This document shows positions 8,796 through 17,949 of a DNA stretch of 64,000 nt, in pieces. The stretch comes from CAIWHR01 sp963811685 (GTDB taxonomy: Bacteria; Pseudomonadota; Gammaproteobacteria; Burkholderiales; Casimicrobiaceae): NCBI GenBank assembly GCA_963811685.1, contig CAWESK010000023.1, positions 62,001-126,000 on the forward strand, in the 5' to 3' direction. The notes under the pieces are model-generated. The model had not been told where the DNA came from, did not search any database, and saw nothing but the letters and a program-made list of their open reading frames with translations. The first letter of the stretch is position 1. The number at the start of each line of letters is the position of its first letter. The position numbers and the translations under genes are program-made.

Positions 8796-10147
8796 CGCAG
8801 TCGCGCCCGCCCGCCGACTACGCGCCGCTGCGGTTGATGGGTCTCGGGTTGTCGGCGATGCTGGTCCCGCTCGGGTCCACGATGATTGCGGTGGCGTTGC
8901 CCGCGATCGGGGCGGATTTCTCGCGCACGCCGGGTGAGCTCACGCAATGGCTGGTGAACAGTTACCTGCTGATCAACATCGTCGCGCTGGGTCCGAGCGG
9001 CAAGCTCGGCGATCACTGGGGTTATCGAAACACGTTGCGGCTGGGCCAATGGATCTTCGGCGTCGGCTGTCTGCTGCCGGTTGCCTTTCAGTTCTTCTGG
9101 GCGCTGGTCGCGAGCCGCATGCTGATGGCGCTGGGCGGCGCCATGATGGTCCCCACGGTGATGGCGGTGCTGAAGCTCACGGTGCCCGCCGCCAGGCGCC
9201 ATCGCGTGTTCGGCTACTTCGGCGCGATGATGGGCTTCGCGGCAGCGCTCGGCCCGTCGCTCGGCGGTCTGCTGGTGCAGCACTACGGCTGGATGGCCAT
9301 TTTCCTGATGAACCTGCCGCCGCTGCTGCTCTCGGCGCTTTTTTCCGCCGGGTTCTTCAAGGACACGCTGCAGAAAGAACGTGCGACACGTTTCAGGTTC
9401 GACTGGACTGGAACGTTGCTGATGGCCGGCGCGCTGGTGTGCCTCGTGGGCGGGTTGAAGAGTCGGCCTCTGCTGCTCGCGGCGGCGCTTGCGTTGCTGG
9501 TCCTCTTCATCTGGTGGGAAGGAAACGCACGCCAGCCGCTGATGAGCCTGACGCTATTTCGCGATCGCTCCTTTGCCGCCGGCTGCGCGATGACCGCGCT
9601 GCAGAACCTCGGCATGTATGCGCTGCTCTTCCAGTTGCCGTACCTGCTCAAACTCCTCTATCAATGGGGACCGGAGCAGGCAGGGACTTTCATGACCGCC
9701 TACATGGCGAGCATGATGGCGGCATCGGCGCTCGGCGGGCGGTTGGCCGAGGCCATCGGCGTGCGCGCGACGTGCTTGTCCGGCTCGCTGATTTCGGTGG
9801 CGGGCCTCTGCTGGCTGTCCGTGCTCACGCCGGGCAGTGGCGAGCTGCACGTGATTGCCGGACTGATCCTCGCCGGCGCGGGTCTGGGCCTCGCCAACGG
9901 ACCCTCGCAGTCCGCTGCAATGGGCGCCGTCGACCGGGCGATGAGCGGGATTGCGTCGGGCGTGCTCTCCACCTGCCGTTACGTCGGCGGCGTCGTCGGC
10001 ATTTCCGTGCTGGGATTGCTGCTGTCGGCCCCGGCGTCGGCGCAGTCGCTCGCCGAGTATCACCGCGCGATTCTCGTGTTTGCCGGATCGTTTCTTGTCG
10101 CTGCGATGGTGTCGCTGCTGCTGCCGCGGCGCGCGACGCATGATTGA
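8792..10147 (+). CDS. MFS transporter, DHA2 (EmrB/QacA-like) drug-efflux type
   Basis: A very hydrophobic protein of 451 residues with about 14 membrane segments. Motif A is seen as G-K-L-G-D-H-W-G-Y-R near residue 70, and a motif C-like stretch, G-P-S-L-G-G-L-L-V, around 155. Both fit proton-coupled multidrug efflux pumps of the DHA2 group. The start is probably the TTG at 8792, which overlaps the preceding stop as TTGA; an internal ATG at 8837 is the alternative. It lies in the same transcript as the split phosphotransferase, which hints at export of the same compound or of its phosphorylated form. That link is inference. Confidence 0.85.
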   Translation: MTQSRPPADYAPLRLMGLGLSAMLVPLGSTMIAVALPAIGADFSRTPGELTQWLVNSYLLINIVALGPSGKLGDHWGYRNTLRLGQWIFGVGCLLPVAFQFFWALVASRMLMALGGAMMVPTVMAVLKLTVPAARRHRVFGYFGAMMGFAAALGPSLGGLLVQHYGWMAIFLMNLPPLLLSALFSAGFFKDTLQKERATRFRFDWTGTLLMAGALVCLVGGLKSRPLLLAAALALLVLFIWWEGNARQPLMSLTLFRDRSFAAGCAMTALQNLGMYALLFQLPYLLKLLYQWGPEQAGTFMTAYMASMMAASALGGRLAEAIGVRATCLSGSLISVAGLCWLSVLTPGSGELHVIAGLILAGAGLGLANGPSQSAAMGAVDRAMSGIASGVLSTCRYVGGVVGISVLGLLLSAPASAQSLAEYHRAILVFAGSFLVAAMVSLLLPRRATHD

Positions 10148-10171
10148 CCCTGTTCGGGCGGAGGCGCTTTG

Positions 10172-10603
10172 ATGAAACCTGAATCTGAAACCGTGATCCC
10201 CATCGCCGGCCTTGCGCACATCGGCGTTCGCGTGCACGACCTCGAACGCTCGGTGGCCTTCTACGCGTTGCTCGGATTTCGCAAGACGGCAGGACCCATC
10301 GGTCCCGAGCCCGTCGCGATTCTGGAGCACCCCTCGGGGCTGGAGCTGAACCTCATCCTCAACGCGCCGAGCGCGTCGGCTCCCAACATCCTGATGGACG
10401 TGCCCGAGAAGCATCCGGGAATCACGCACTTCGCGCTGTTGTGCCCCGACATCATGGCCGCAAAGGAACGGCTCGAAGCAGCGGGCATCCCCTTGAGCGG
10501 CGGCCCCGTGCGCTTCAGTCCCCAGGCACAGGCGATCTTCGTGCGCGATCCCGACCGCAACGTCATCGAGCTCCACCAGCGCGGCTCTGCGGGCGCATGC
10601 TGA
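10172..10603 (+). CDS. VOC (glyoxalase/bleomycin-resistance/dioxygenase) family protein
   Basis: A protein of 143 residues with two beta-alpha-beta-beta-beta modules: I-A-G-L-A-H-I-G-V-R-V-H-D-L-E-R-S-V-A-F-Y at the start and I-T-H-F-A-L-L-C-P-D-I in the middle, ending F-V-R-D-P-D-R-N-V-I-E-L-H. Likely metal ligands are the first His, the second-module His and the Glu of V-I-E-L-H. The ATG at 10172 has GGAG 8 bases upstream. It is fourth in the phosphotransferase/MFS operon. Members may isomerise, oxidise or simply bind small molecules. Confidence 0.85.
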   Translation: MKPESETVIPIAGLAHIGVRVHDLERSVAFYALLGFRKTAGPIGPEPVAILEHPSGLELNLILNAPSASAPNILMDVPEKHPGITHFALLCPDIMAAKERLEAAGIPLSGGPVRFSPQAQAIFVRDPDRNVIELHQRGSAGAC

Positions 10604-10974
10604 AGCATCTGGAAATTGTGGACGGCATCTGCGAGGTTCGGCCTCGTGGCGAGTGCTCGCTGGTCGAGGCGGTGGAGATAGTGACGAGCGCAATCGCGTA
10701 TTGCCGCGATCGCGGCATACACAAGCTGCTCGTCGATGGAACAGGTCTTGTTGGCGTTCCGATCCCTTCTCTGGTCGATCGCTTCCTGATGGTCGAGGAG
10801 TGGGCGCAAGAAGCGCAAAGCATGGTGGTCGTCGCGCTGGTCGTGCCCGCCGAATACATTCATCCCCAGAAGTTCGGGGTGAGAGTGGCGGCGGACTTTG
10901 GCCTGGTCGCCGACGTCTATACGTCCGAGACCGATGCGCTCCGGTGGCTTGCGAGGGGCGTTTATTCGACCTGA
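10597..10974 (+). CDS. Small conserved protein of unknown function (STAS/SpoIIAA-like fold possible)
   Basis: A protein of 125 residues that overlaps the VOC gene by 7 bases. It alternates strands and helices: L-E-I-V-D-G-I-C-E-V-R-P-R-G-E-C-S, then a helix, then K-L-L-V-D-G-T-G-L-V-G, a helix, and M-V-V-V-A-L-V-V-P-A-E. It ends with Y-T-S-E-T-D-A-L-R-W-L. This looks like the SpoIIAA/STAS-like proteins in which an E-A-L-x-W-L helix closes the chain. No catalytic motif is seen. It appears to be the last gene of the operon. Confidence 0.6.
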   Translation: MLKHLEIVDGICEVRPRGECSLVEAVEIVTSAIAYCRDRGIHKLLVDGTGLVGVPIPSLVDRFLMVEEWAQEAQSMVVVALVVPAEYIHPQKFGVRVAADFGLVADVYTSETDALRWLARGVYST

Positions 10975-11000
10975 AGAGGATTGTTGGCGAGCGCCGTTGT

Positions 11001-12251
11001 TCATCGACTGCCTGCGACCGCCGCCTTGCCTTTCTTGCCGGGCAGGGTTTTCCAGCGGCGGTGCACCCAATACCACTGCTCGGGTCGGGCGAGGATCAGG
11101 CGCTCCAGCGTCTCGTTGTACGCGCGCGTGTTCACGCGGATCGCCTCGTTGGTGTTCGCGCATTCGATCGGGGTGAGTGCATTCTCGAAGCGCAGCACGT
11201 GGCGGCCGTCCGGCTCCCGCCAGCTCGTTGCCGGGAGCACCGGCGCGCCGGTGGCGAGTGCGATGATCGCGAGGCTCTTGAACGTCCATGCCGGATGCCC
11301 GAAGAATTCGACTTCGATGCCATCCGGGGGCCGCGCATGCTGGTCGAACGGGAAGACGATCATGTCGCCGGCCGCGAGCGTTTCGAGAATCGCGTCGAGC
11401 GAGCCGCGCTTCGGCAGCACGCCGAAGCCGGCCTTGTTGAAGCGGCGGGTGACGAGTGCGTCGAGCCACTTGGGCTTGATCGCGCGGCGGACGAAATGGA
11501 AGCGGCCGCGAACTTCCGGATAGTTGCCGATGCCGGCGATCGTCGCCACCTCCCAGTTGCCGAAGTGGCCCGTCAGGACGAGCACGCCCTTGCCCATCGC
11601 GACCGCGGCGACGAGGCCCTCGATGTTCTCGACGCGCACCAGCGCCGCCTTGCGCGCGGATGAGAGCCAGCGGAACTTGAGGAACTCCCCGAACAGCCGC
11701 CACAAGTGCCCGTAGTGCGCCTGCGCGAGACGCTTGATCTCCTCTGCCGGGACGTCGTCGCCGTAGACGCGCCTCAAGTTTGCGAGAATCACGTCGCGGC
11801 GCAGCGGAAAGCAGTGGTAAAGGATGCGCCCGGCAAGCGGCGCTGCAGAGACCGCGGGTTCCGCCAGCGCGACCGCCGAGGCGCTCACGCGATCGTGGGT
11901 GAGCGACAGCGCGATCCTGCCGATCCGGTGCAGGCCCATCGCGGCCGCTGCATTCGGCGCAGCAACGACCTGCGGCGCGCCGTAGTTGTCATTGCGAACG
12001 GAGAAATCCTCGGGCAGGAGCCGCCCGCGCGACGTTTCGCGCGGAAAGAGCTTGGCGCAGGCCTCCTTGGCGGCGAAGCGCGCGGCCAGGCTGGCGGCGC
12101 GACCGGGGCCCTCGCCGGCATCGGCCAGCTCCTGCTCGGTGAAGAACCGTCGCAGCCCGTCGGCCGGGGTTTCCGCGAGCAGCCGCTCGATGCGCGCGAT
12201 CTCGACCGAATCGATGCCGCAGCGGCCGGGCGGAGCGGCGGCGTCCGCCAT
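11001..12251 (-). CDS. Fusion of AcpS-type phosphopantetheinyl transferase and LpxL-like lysophospholipid acyltransferase
   Basis: One open frame of 416 residues. Residues 10-130 are holo-ACP synthase-like, with G-I-D-S-V-E-I-A-R-I, F-A-A-K-E-A-C-A-K and I-A-L-S-L-T-H-D. Residues 135-416 are a lipid A / lysophospholipid acyltransferase domain with the HX4E motif H-F-G-N-W-E (His229, Glu234) and a later F-D-Q-H-A region. No frameshift is needed to join them. The first half would load phosphopantetheine on the cluster ACP; the second would move an acyl chain onto an acceptor. It is the last gene of the fatty-acid cluster, 13 bases after the second ketosynthase. Standalone family members are about 120 and 300 residues, so both domains are near full length. 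Confidence 0.85.
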   Translation of the reverse strand: MADAAAPPGRCGIDSVEIARIERLLAETPADGLRRFFTEQELADAGEGPGRAASLAARFAAKEACAKLFPRETSRGRLLPEDFSVRNDNYGAPQVVAAPNAAAAMGLHRIGRIALSLTHDRVSASAVALAEPAVSAAPLAGRILYHCFPLRRDVILANLRRVYGDDVPAEEIKRLAQAHYGHLWRLFGEFLKFRWLSSARKAALVRVENIEGLVAAVAMGKGVLVLTGHFGNWEVATIAGIGNYPEVRGRFHFVRRAIKPKWLDALVTRRFNKAGFGVLPKRGSLDAILETLAAGDMIVFPFDQHARPPDGIEVEFFGHPAWTFKSLAIIALATGAPVLPATSWREPDGRHVLRFENALTPIECANTNEAIRVNTRAYNETLERLILARPEQWYWVHRRWKTLPGKKGKAAVAGSR

Positions 12252-12264
12252 GGGTCGGCGAGCT

Positions 12265-13542
12265 TCAGGCCGCGCGGACGAGCAGCGCGGCGTCGGTGCC
12301 CGCGAAGCCGCGGCAAAGAACGAGCGCGACGTTGCTCCGCGGTTCCTGCGCCGCGATGGAGATCGGTATGCCGTCGCAGTCGGGGTCGGGTTGCTCCAGC
12401 GTCGCGATGCCCGGCACGACGCCATGCTTCAGCGCCGCGAGCGCGATCGTCGTCTCGACGATGCCGGCGGCGGCGATCAGGTGGCCAATCGCCCACTTGA
12501 AGGCCGTGACGGGCGGCGGCTCGCGCCGAACACGGCGGCGAATCGCGGCCGCTTCGGAGGTATCGGATTGCCAGACGCCGTTGCCGTGCGCGACGATCAT
12601 GCCGACATCCGCCGCCGCGATCCCCGCGTCGTCCAGCGCCTGCGCGATCGCACGCACGACGCCGTCGCCGTCGTCGCGGATCGCGATCAAGTCCCTGCGC
12701 TTCGCAGGCGTGGCCGCCGCCCAGGATTTCGCCCAGCACCGGCGCGTTGCGGCTCGCGGCAGAGGCCTCGGTCTCGAGGAACAAGCGCCCCGGCGCCTTC
12801 GCCGAACAGGCTGCCGTCGCGGCGCGAGTCGAACGGCAGCAGCGCTTCCGATGCGAGCAGACCGAGCCGGTGGTAGTAGATGACCATCTGCGGCTCGATC
12901 GGCGCGTCGTGACCGACGGCGACGGCGCGGTCCGCCTCGCCGGTGCGCAGCGCCTCGGTGGCTTCGATCACGGCGAGGATCCCGCCGACGCTGTGGTTGG
13001 TGATGCAGGCGTTGGCGCCCTTCAGCGTCCACTTGATGCCGATATGGCCGAGCACGTTGTTCGACAGCGTGCGCAGGAGCCACATCGGATTGACCGTGTT
13101 CGAAAGCTCGCGGCCGAAGGTGATGAGATCGCCCTTCGCGTCGGTCATCAGCTGGAAGTAGTCGTACTGGTTCGAGAAGTTGCCGGCGCCCGAGCCGACG
13201 TAGACACCCGTCCGGTCGTTGAAGGCGGCCGTCGCCGCTTCGTCCAGCGTGTCGCGGTGCGGCGACCACGCCCGCCGAGGCGAGCGCGCTGCCCGCCGCG
13301 TAGAGGCCGACGAGATCGGTGCGGCGGATGAGCTTGTGCAGCTTGCGGTCGTCGACGAGCGCGCGCGGGTTGAAATTCGGAATCTCCGCGGCAACACGGC
13401 ACGGCCAGCCGGTCGTGTCCCACTGCGTGATCGGCGCGATCGCCGAGCGCCCGCCGCGCACCGCGTCGAAGATCTCGTCCGGCGACATGCCGGCGCCGCA
13501 GACGGCGCCGCTGCCGGTGACGAGAACCCGTCTCGTGCTCAT
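12265..13542 (-). CDS. Beta-ketoacyl-ACP synthase, second paralog (frameshifted)
   Basis: Starts MSTRRVLVTGSGAVCGAGMS at 13542. Three frame changes are needed (near 13262, 12780 and 12705) to follow the whole fold: F-N-D-R-T-G-V-Y-V-G-S-G-A-G-N-F, then N-A-C-I-T-N-H-S-V-G-G (active-site Cys), L-F-G-E-G-A-G-A-L, I-V-A-H-G-N-G-V-W (first His) and F-K-W-A-I-G-H-L-I-A-A-A-G (second His). The C-H-H triad is therefore kept, unlike chain-length-factor partners that lose the Cys. The motifs around the triad differ from the usual T-A-C-A-S-G and N-A-H-G-T. It may prefer a distinct primer or chain length. Gene order is KS1, KS2, AcpS fusion. Confidence 0.75.
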   Translation of the reverse strand: MSTRRVLVTGSGAVCGAGMSPDEIFDAVRGGRSAIAPITQWDTTGWPCRVAAEIPNFNPRALVDDRKLHKLIRRTDLVGLYAAGSALASAGVVAAPRHAGRSGDGRLQRPDGCLRRLGRRQLLEPVRLLPADDRREGRSHHLRPRAFEHGQSDVAPAHAVEQRARPYRHQVDAEGRQRLHHQPQRRRDPRRDRSHRGAAHRRGGPRRRRRSRRADRAADGHLLPPARSARIGSAAAVRLAPRRQPVRRRRRGACSSRPRPLPRAATRRCWAKSWAAATPAKRRDLIAIRDDGDGVVRAIAQALDDAGIAAADVGMIVAHGNGVWQSDTSEAAAIRRRVRREPPPVTAFKWAIGHLIAAAGIVETTIALAALKHGVVPGIATLEQPDPDCDGIPISIAAQEPRSNVALVLCRGFAGTDAALLVRAA

Positions 13543-13561
13543 GTTCGATTCCCGGTCGACT

Positions 13562-14878
13562 TCAGTGGCCGCGGGGTCCGGCGCCGTCGACTTCGACGGG
13601 ATTGCGCAGCACGACGCAGCTGTTCGAGCCTCCGAAGCCGAACGAATTCGACAGCGTCATCCGGATGTGCTGGCGCCGCGGCGCGCCGGTGACGAGATTG
13701 AGATCGCAGTCGGGATCGCGCTCGGCGAGATTCGCGTTGATCGGCATCTCGCCGTGATGGATCGCGAGCGCGCAGACGGCGACCTCGACCGCGCCGGCAG
13801 CGGAGATCAGGTGGCCCATCGTGCTCTTGGTCGAGCTCACCGAAAGCTTCGGCGTGTATTCGCCGAAGACCGTGTGCGTCGCGACGCTCTCGCTGCGGTC
13901 GTTCATCGGCGTCGACGTGCCGTGCGCGTTGAGATAGTCGACGTCGGACGGCGCAGCACCCGCGTCGGCGAGGGCGGCGCGCATCGCCTGGATCGGGCCG
14001 TCGCCATCGGGCGGCGAATCGGTGATCCGGTAGCTCGACAGCGAATTGCCGTCGCCGGCAAGCTCGGCGTAGATGCGTGCGCCGCGCCGGCGCGCCGCTT
14101 CCCATTCCTCGAGCACGACAAAGCCCGCGCCCTCGCCCAGCAGGAAGCCGTTGCGCGTGAGATCGAACGGGCGGCTCGCGCGCTCCGGCGTGTCGTTGTC
14201 CGGGGACAGCGCCGACAGCAGGCAGAAGCCCGAAATGCCGACCGGGCTGATCATCGAGTCGAAGCCGCCGGCGAGCGCATAGTCGACCGCGCCGCGGCGG
14301 ATCAGCTTGAGCGCGGTGCCGAGCGCCTGCCCGCCCGACGCGCACGCGGTGTGCACCGACGTCGCGTAGCCGCGGATGTCGTGCAGGCGCGTCAGCAGCG
14401 CGACACCCGCGGTGGCCTGGCTGCGGCAGAAGGCCATCGGATCGTTCGCCGCGGGATCGCTCAGCATGAGCCCGTAGTCGATGTCGCCATCGGCCGCGCT
14501 GTGATCGTGCGTCGCGGCGAGATCGACGTAGTCGCTCGTCATCATCGCGGCGCCGACGGCGCAGCCCCAGCGCGTGGCCGTGTCCTCGGTCGGCCTGATG
14601 CCGGCATCGACAAATGCCTGCTCGGCGGCGGCGAGCGCGAACCGATGCGCGCGGTTCGCGAGCTTCAGCGTCTTGCGTGGGGCGGGCACGGCGTCGTCGT
14701 CGAATCCCTTGACCTCGGCGGCGATGCGCACAGGGAAACCGCGCGCGTCGAAAAGCGTGATGGGAGCCCCGCCGCTGCGGCCCGCAAGCAGCGCGTCCCA
14801 CGTCGTCGCAACGTCGTTGCCGACCGGCGTGACGAGCCCGATCCCGGTGATTGCCACGCGTCGTTTCGTTTCGTTCAT
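13562..14878 (-). CDS. Beta-ketoacyl-ACP synthase II-like, first paralog
   Basis: An intact FabF-type ketosynthase of 438 residues from ATG 14878. The catalytic triad is Cys179 (H-T-A-C-A-S-G-G), His319 (N-A-H-G-T-S-T-P) and His356 (M-G-H-L-I-S-A-A-G), with F-G-F-G-G-S-N-S near the end. It condenses malonyl-ACP with an acyl-ACP chain. Its start overlaps the stop of the dehydratase gene (ATGA), and its stop is 19 bases before the second ketosynthase. Placed beside its own ACP, reductases and dehydratase, it probably serves a special acyl product, not housekeeping synthesis. Confidence 0.9.
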   Translation of the reverse strand: MNETKRRVAITGIGLVTPVGNDVATTWDALLAGRSGGAPITLFDARGFPVRIAAEVKGFDDDAVPAPRKTLKLANRAHRFALAAAEQAFVDAGIRPTEDTATRWGCAVGAAMMTSDYVDLAATHDHSAADGDIDYGLMLSDPAANDPMAFCRSQATAGVALLTRLHDIRGYATSVHTACASGGQALGTALKLIRRGAVDYALAGGFDSMISPVGISGFCLLSALSPDNDTPERASRPFDLTRNGFLLGEGAGFVVLEEWEAARRRGARIYAELAGDGNSLSSYRITDSPPDGDGPIQAMRAALADAGAAPSDVDYLNAHGTSTPMNDRSESVATHTVFGEYTPKLSVSSTKSTMGHLISAAGAVEVAVCALAIHHGEMPINANLAERDPDCDLNLVTGAPRRQHIRMTLSNSFGFGGSNSCVVLRNPVEVDGAGPRGH

Positions 14879-15720
14879 AACGAGGGTTTCCTCGACAGGT
14901 CGACTCGCGCCGTGGCCACCATCCGGCCTTCGGCACGCGCAGTCAGCGAGGCGACAATGGCGCTGCCTCCCGAGACCTCGAGCTCGGCGAGAAGTTCGAG
15001 CACCTGTCCCGGCGCGGTGAACGAGCGGACCTTGACGTTGGTCATTCGCTCGGGCACCAGCGTTGTCCCCGCCCCGTTGCTGCCTGCGGCGTTGAGCGCG
15101 AGCTGGATCATTTCGTTCAAGAGCAGCGTCGCCGGAAAGACCGGACGACGCGGGAAGTGGTCGTGGAAGAACGGCGCCGCCTCGGGCACGTACAACGTCG
15201 CCGCAGCGGATTTTCCGGGGACGATCGCGCCGGGCTCGACACGGAAGCCGTTGATGCCGTGGAAGCGGCCTGCGGGCGCGCCGGCGCCGCACAGCACGTC
15301 GAACCGTTCGCGCAGCACCAGCGGCGAATCGAATTCGTCGAGCGGCAGCATCGGGCCCAGGCAATCGATGAGCTCGAGCGCGCGGGCGCCGTCGACGTCC
15401 GCCCAGCCGCGATAGGAAACCGCCTCGTCGTCGCAGCTTTCGAGCTCGACGCCGAGCTCCAGCGTCTCGCCGGGCTTCACGTCGCGCAAGAACCTCGTTT
15501 CGAGCGCCAGCGCGGCCACCGGCCGTCCGCGAAAGTCGATGTGGTCCATCGCGACCCACGAGGCGAGTTGGCCGACGGCCTCGGCGACGAGGCACGACGG
15601 GAATGCATGAAGACCTTCCGGCACCGTGAAGAACCCGCGCGCGTGCGGACCCCTTCGCGTGTAATCGCGAATGCGGTCGACGAAGGAGAACGCGGCGAAG
15701 TGGTCACCCACGGCGGTCAC
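14875..15720 (-). CDS. Double-hotdog beta-hydroxyacyl-ACP dehydratase-like protein
   Basis: A protein of 281 residues formed by two hotdog folds. The second half carries a FabZ/FabA-like active-site stretch, P-F-F-H-D-H-F-P-R-R-P-V-F-P-A-T-L-L-L-N-E-M, with the His and acidic helix expected for dehydration. The first half has the matching L-H-A-F-P-S-C-L-V-A-E-A-V-G-Q but lacks the G-H-F-P His, so it may be structural. Start is a GTG at 15720 (a second GTG is three codons in); no ATG fits. In the cycle it would dehydrate the 3-hydroxyacyl-ACP made by FabG before FabL reduces it. A thioesterase role for one half cannot be excluded. Confidence 0.7.
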   Translation of the reverse strand: MTAVGDHFAAFSFVDRIRDYTRRGPHARGFFTVPEGLHAFPSCLVAEAVGQLASWVAMDHIDFRGRPVAALALETRFLRDVKPGETLELGVELESCDDEAVSYRGWADVDGARALELIDCLGPMLPLDEFDSPLVLRERFDVLCGAGAPAGRFHGINGFRVEPGAIVPGKSAAATLYVPEAAPFFHDHFPRRPVFPATLLLNEMIQLALNAAGSNGAGTTLVPERMTNVKVRSFTAPGQVLELLAELEVSGGSAIVASLTARAEGRMVATARVDLSRKPSL

Positions 15721-15751
15721 CCATGCGCGCGTCCGGTCCGGAAGTCTTCCA

Positions 15752-16180
15752 TCACGCGGTCGCCGGTCCCTGCCGCTGCGCCGCGATCACGAGCTTGCAG
15801 AACGTCTCGGGCGTGAAGAGCCGCGGAATCTCCTTGACCTTCATCGGCGTGCGAAAGCGCTCGGACGGGACCTCCGACAGGTACGCCTTGAGCTGCGCGA
15901 GACCGACGTCGGTGACGAGTCCCTTGTGCTCGAACTCCGCCTCGGTCAGCGTGCCGCGCGCGTTCTCGACGATCTTGCCGCGCGGGATCTTGACCTTGAA
16001 GGCCCGCTCGAGACGGAAGACCATGTCGAGAAAATCGATCGACTCGGCGCCGAGGTCCTCGATCAGCGATGCGTCGGGCTTGACTTCGTCGACATCGCAG
16101 CCCAGCGCGTCGGCGATCGTCTCGGCGACCGTCGGGTACACCGCTTTGATTTCGTCTTTGGTGATTTCGGTTTGCGCCAT
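15752..16180 (-). CDS. Acyl carrier protein, extended
   Basis: A protein of 142 residues. Residues 5-90 are an acyl carrier domain with the attachment site L-G-A-E-S-I-D-F-L-D, Ser47 being the phosphopantetheine Ser. The chain is about 60 residues longer than a housekeeping ACP (77-80). The extra C-terminal part, from E-H-K-G-L-V-T-D to R-L-F-T-P-E-T-F-C, is predicted helical and may be a docking extension. It sits between FabG and the dehydratase and is the obvious carrier for the cluster, to be activated by the AcpS domain encoded at the cluster end. Confidence 0.9.
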   Translation of the reverse strand: MAQTEITKDEIKAVYPTVAETIADALGCDVDEVKPDASLIEDLGAESIDFLDMVFRLERAFKVKIPRGKIVENARGTLTEAEFEHKGLVTDVGLAQLKAYLSEVPSERFRTPMKVKEIPRLFTPETFCKLVIAAQRQGPATA

Positions 16181-16185
16181 GCTCG

Positions 16186-16944
<759 letters not shown>

Positions 16945-17088
16945 GTCGGTCCCGCCGGGCCGCCCCAAGGGACCGACGCGCGGCAGCGAGCAAAGCGAGC
17001 GTGGGGGCAGTTCGGTCCCGCCGGGCCGCCCCAAGGGGCCGACTGCGCCCCCTCGGGGGCAGCGAGCAAAGCGAGCGTGGGGGCAGTT
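16945..17088. repeat. Two-copy intergenic repeat between the fabL-like and fabG-like genes
   Basis: The gap of about 150 bases is made of two copies of a block with two parts: CGGTCCCGCCGGGCCGCCCC (from about 16947 and 17012) and GCAGCGAGCAAAGCGAGCG followed by TGGGGGC (16983 and about 17059). The second part is itself a near palindrome of GCGAGC and AAGCGAGC. A related copy lies at 45868-45896 near pilU. This is a dispersed intergenic repeat of the genome, not a coding sequence. Confidence 0.75.
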
Positions 17089-17093
17089 TCATC

Positions 17094-17849
17094 TCAGCCT
17101 GAAATGGCGAACCCGCCGTCGACGACCAGCGTGTGCCCGTTGATCATCGCGGCCTCGGGAAGGCACAGGAGGTAGACGGCGCCGGCGACGTCCTGCGCGG
17201 TCAGCACCGGACCCGCGGGCGTGCGCCGCGCGAAATCGGCGAGCAACGCCTCGCGGTTGGGAAAATAGGCGAGGGCGTCGGTGTCGACCACGCCGGCGCT
17301 GACGACGTTGACCCGGATCCCGCGCGGCCCGAGCTCCTGCGCGAGCGCCCGGGCGAGGGCTTCCAGCGCGGCCTTCGACGCGCCGACGAACCCGTAGCCC
17401 GGCATCGCCCGCGAGGCGCCGAGACTGGAGATGGCGACGATGCGTCCGCCGGCAGGCATGAGATCGAGGCTCCGCTGGGCGAGGAGGTTGAGCGCGAGCG
17501 CGTTGGTCTCGAGGCACCATCGCCAGTGCTTCAGCGTCATCTCGGTGGCCGGCTTCAGGACGCCGGATGCCGCGTTGCTGACGATGATGTCCAGATGGTC
17601 GAATTCCCGCCGGAACCCGGCGAACATCTCGTCGACGCTGTCCGGGATGCCGACGCTCGCCTGCAGCGCGCAGGCGCGCCGCCCGAGCGCGCGGATCTCG
17701 TCGCACAGCGAGGCCGCCTCGTCGGCGCTGTTGTAGTAGTTCACCGCGACGTCGCAGCCGGCCGCCGCGAGCTTGCGCGCGGTCGCGCGGCCGATGCCGC
17801 GGGCGGCGCCCGTCACGAGCGCAACTTTTCCGGCCAGGGGCTCCGCCAT
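17094..17849 (-). CDS. fabL: Enoyl-ACP reductase, FabL type (ENR III)
   Basis: An SDR of 251 residues whose catalytic spacing is Y-G-F-V-G-A-S-K, that is Tyr-(X)6-Lys as in enoyl-ACP reductases, not the Tyr-(X)3-Lys of ordinary SDRs. Other FabL-like stretches are T-G-A-A-R-G-I-G-R-A near the start, I-S-S-L-G-A-S-R, V-S-A-G-V-V-D-T-D-A-L, Y-F-P-N-R-E-A-L-L and T-P-A-G-P-V. It would reduce the trans-2 double bond with NADPH and complete an elongation cycle, so the product is at least partly saturated. It is first in the fatty-acid block; the gap to fabG holds a repeat. The family call rests on motifs recalled from Bacillus FabL. Confidence 0.8.
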   Translation of the reverse strand: MAEPLAGKVALVTGAARGIGRATARKLAAAGCDVAVNYYNSADEAASLCDEIRALGRRACALQASVGIPDSVDEMFAGFRREFDHLDIIVSNAASGVLKPATEMTLKHWRWCLETNALALNLLAQRSLDLMPAGGRIVAISSLGASRAMPGYGFVGASKAALEALARALAQELGPRGIRVNVVSAGVVDTDALAYFPNREALLADFARRTPAGPVLTAQDVAGAVYLLCLPEAAMINGHTLVVDGGFAISG

Positions 17850-17949
17850 GCGGTATCGAGTGGTTGGGGATGGTTGGCGTCGCCGGAATGCCGGGGCAGC
17901 CCGCGGGGTGTCCGCCGGCCTCGGCACCCGGGGCCGCGACAGGCGAATT

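Noticed and set aside
13319..15415. Plus-strand frame of about 700 codons opposite the ketosynthases
   Set aside because: Shadow of KS1 and the dehydratase, whose catalytic residues are clear on the other strand.
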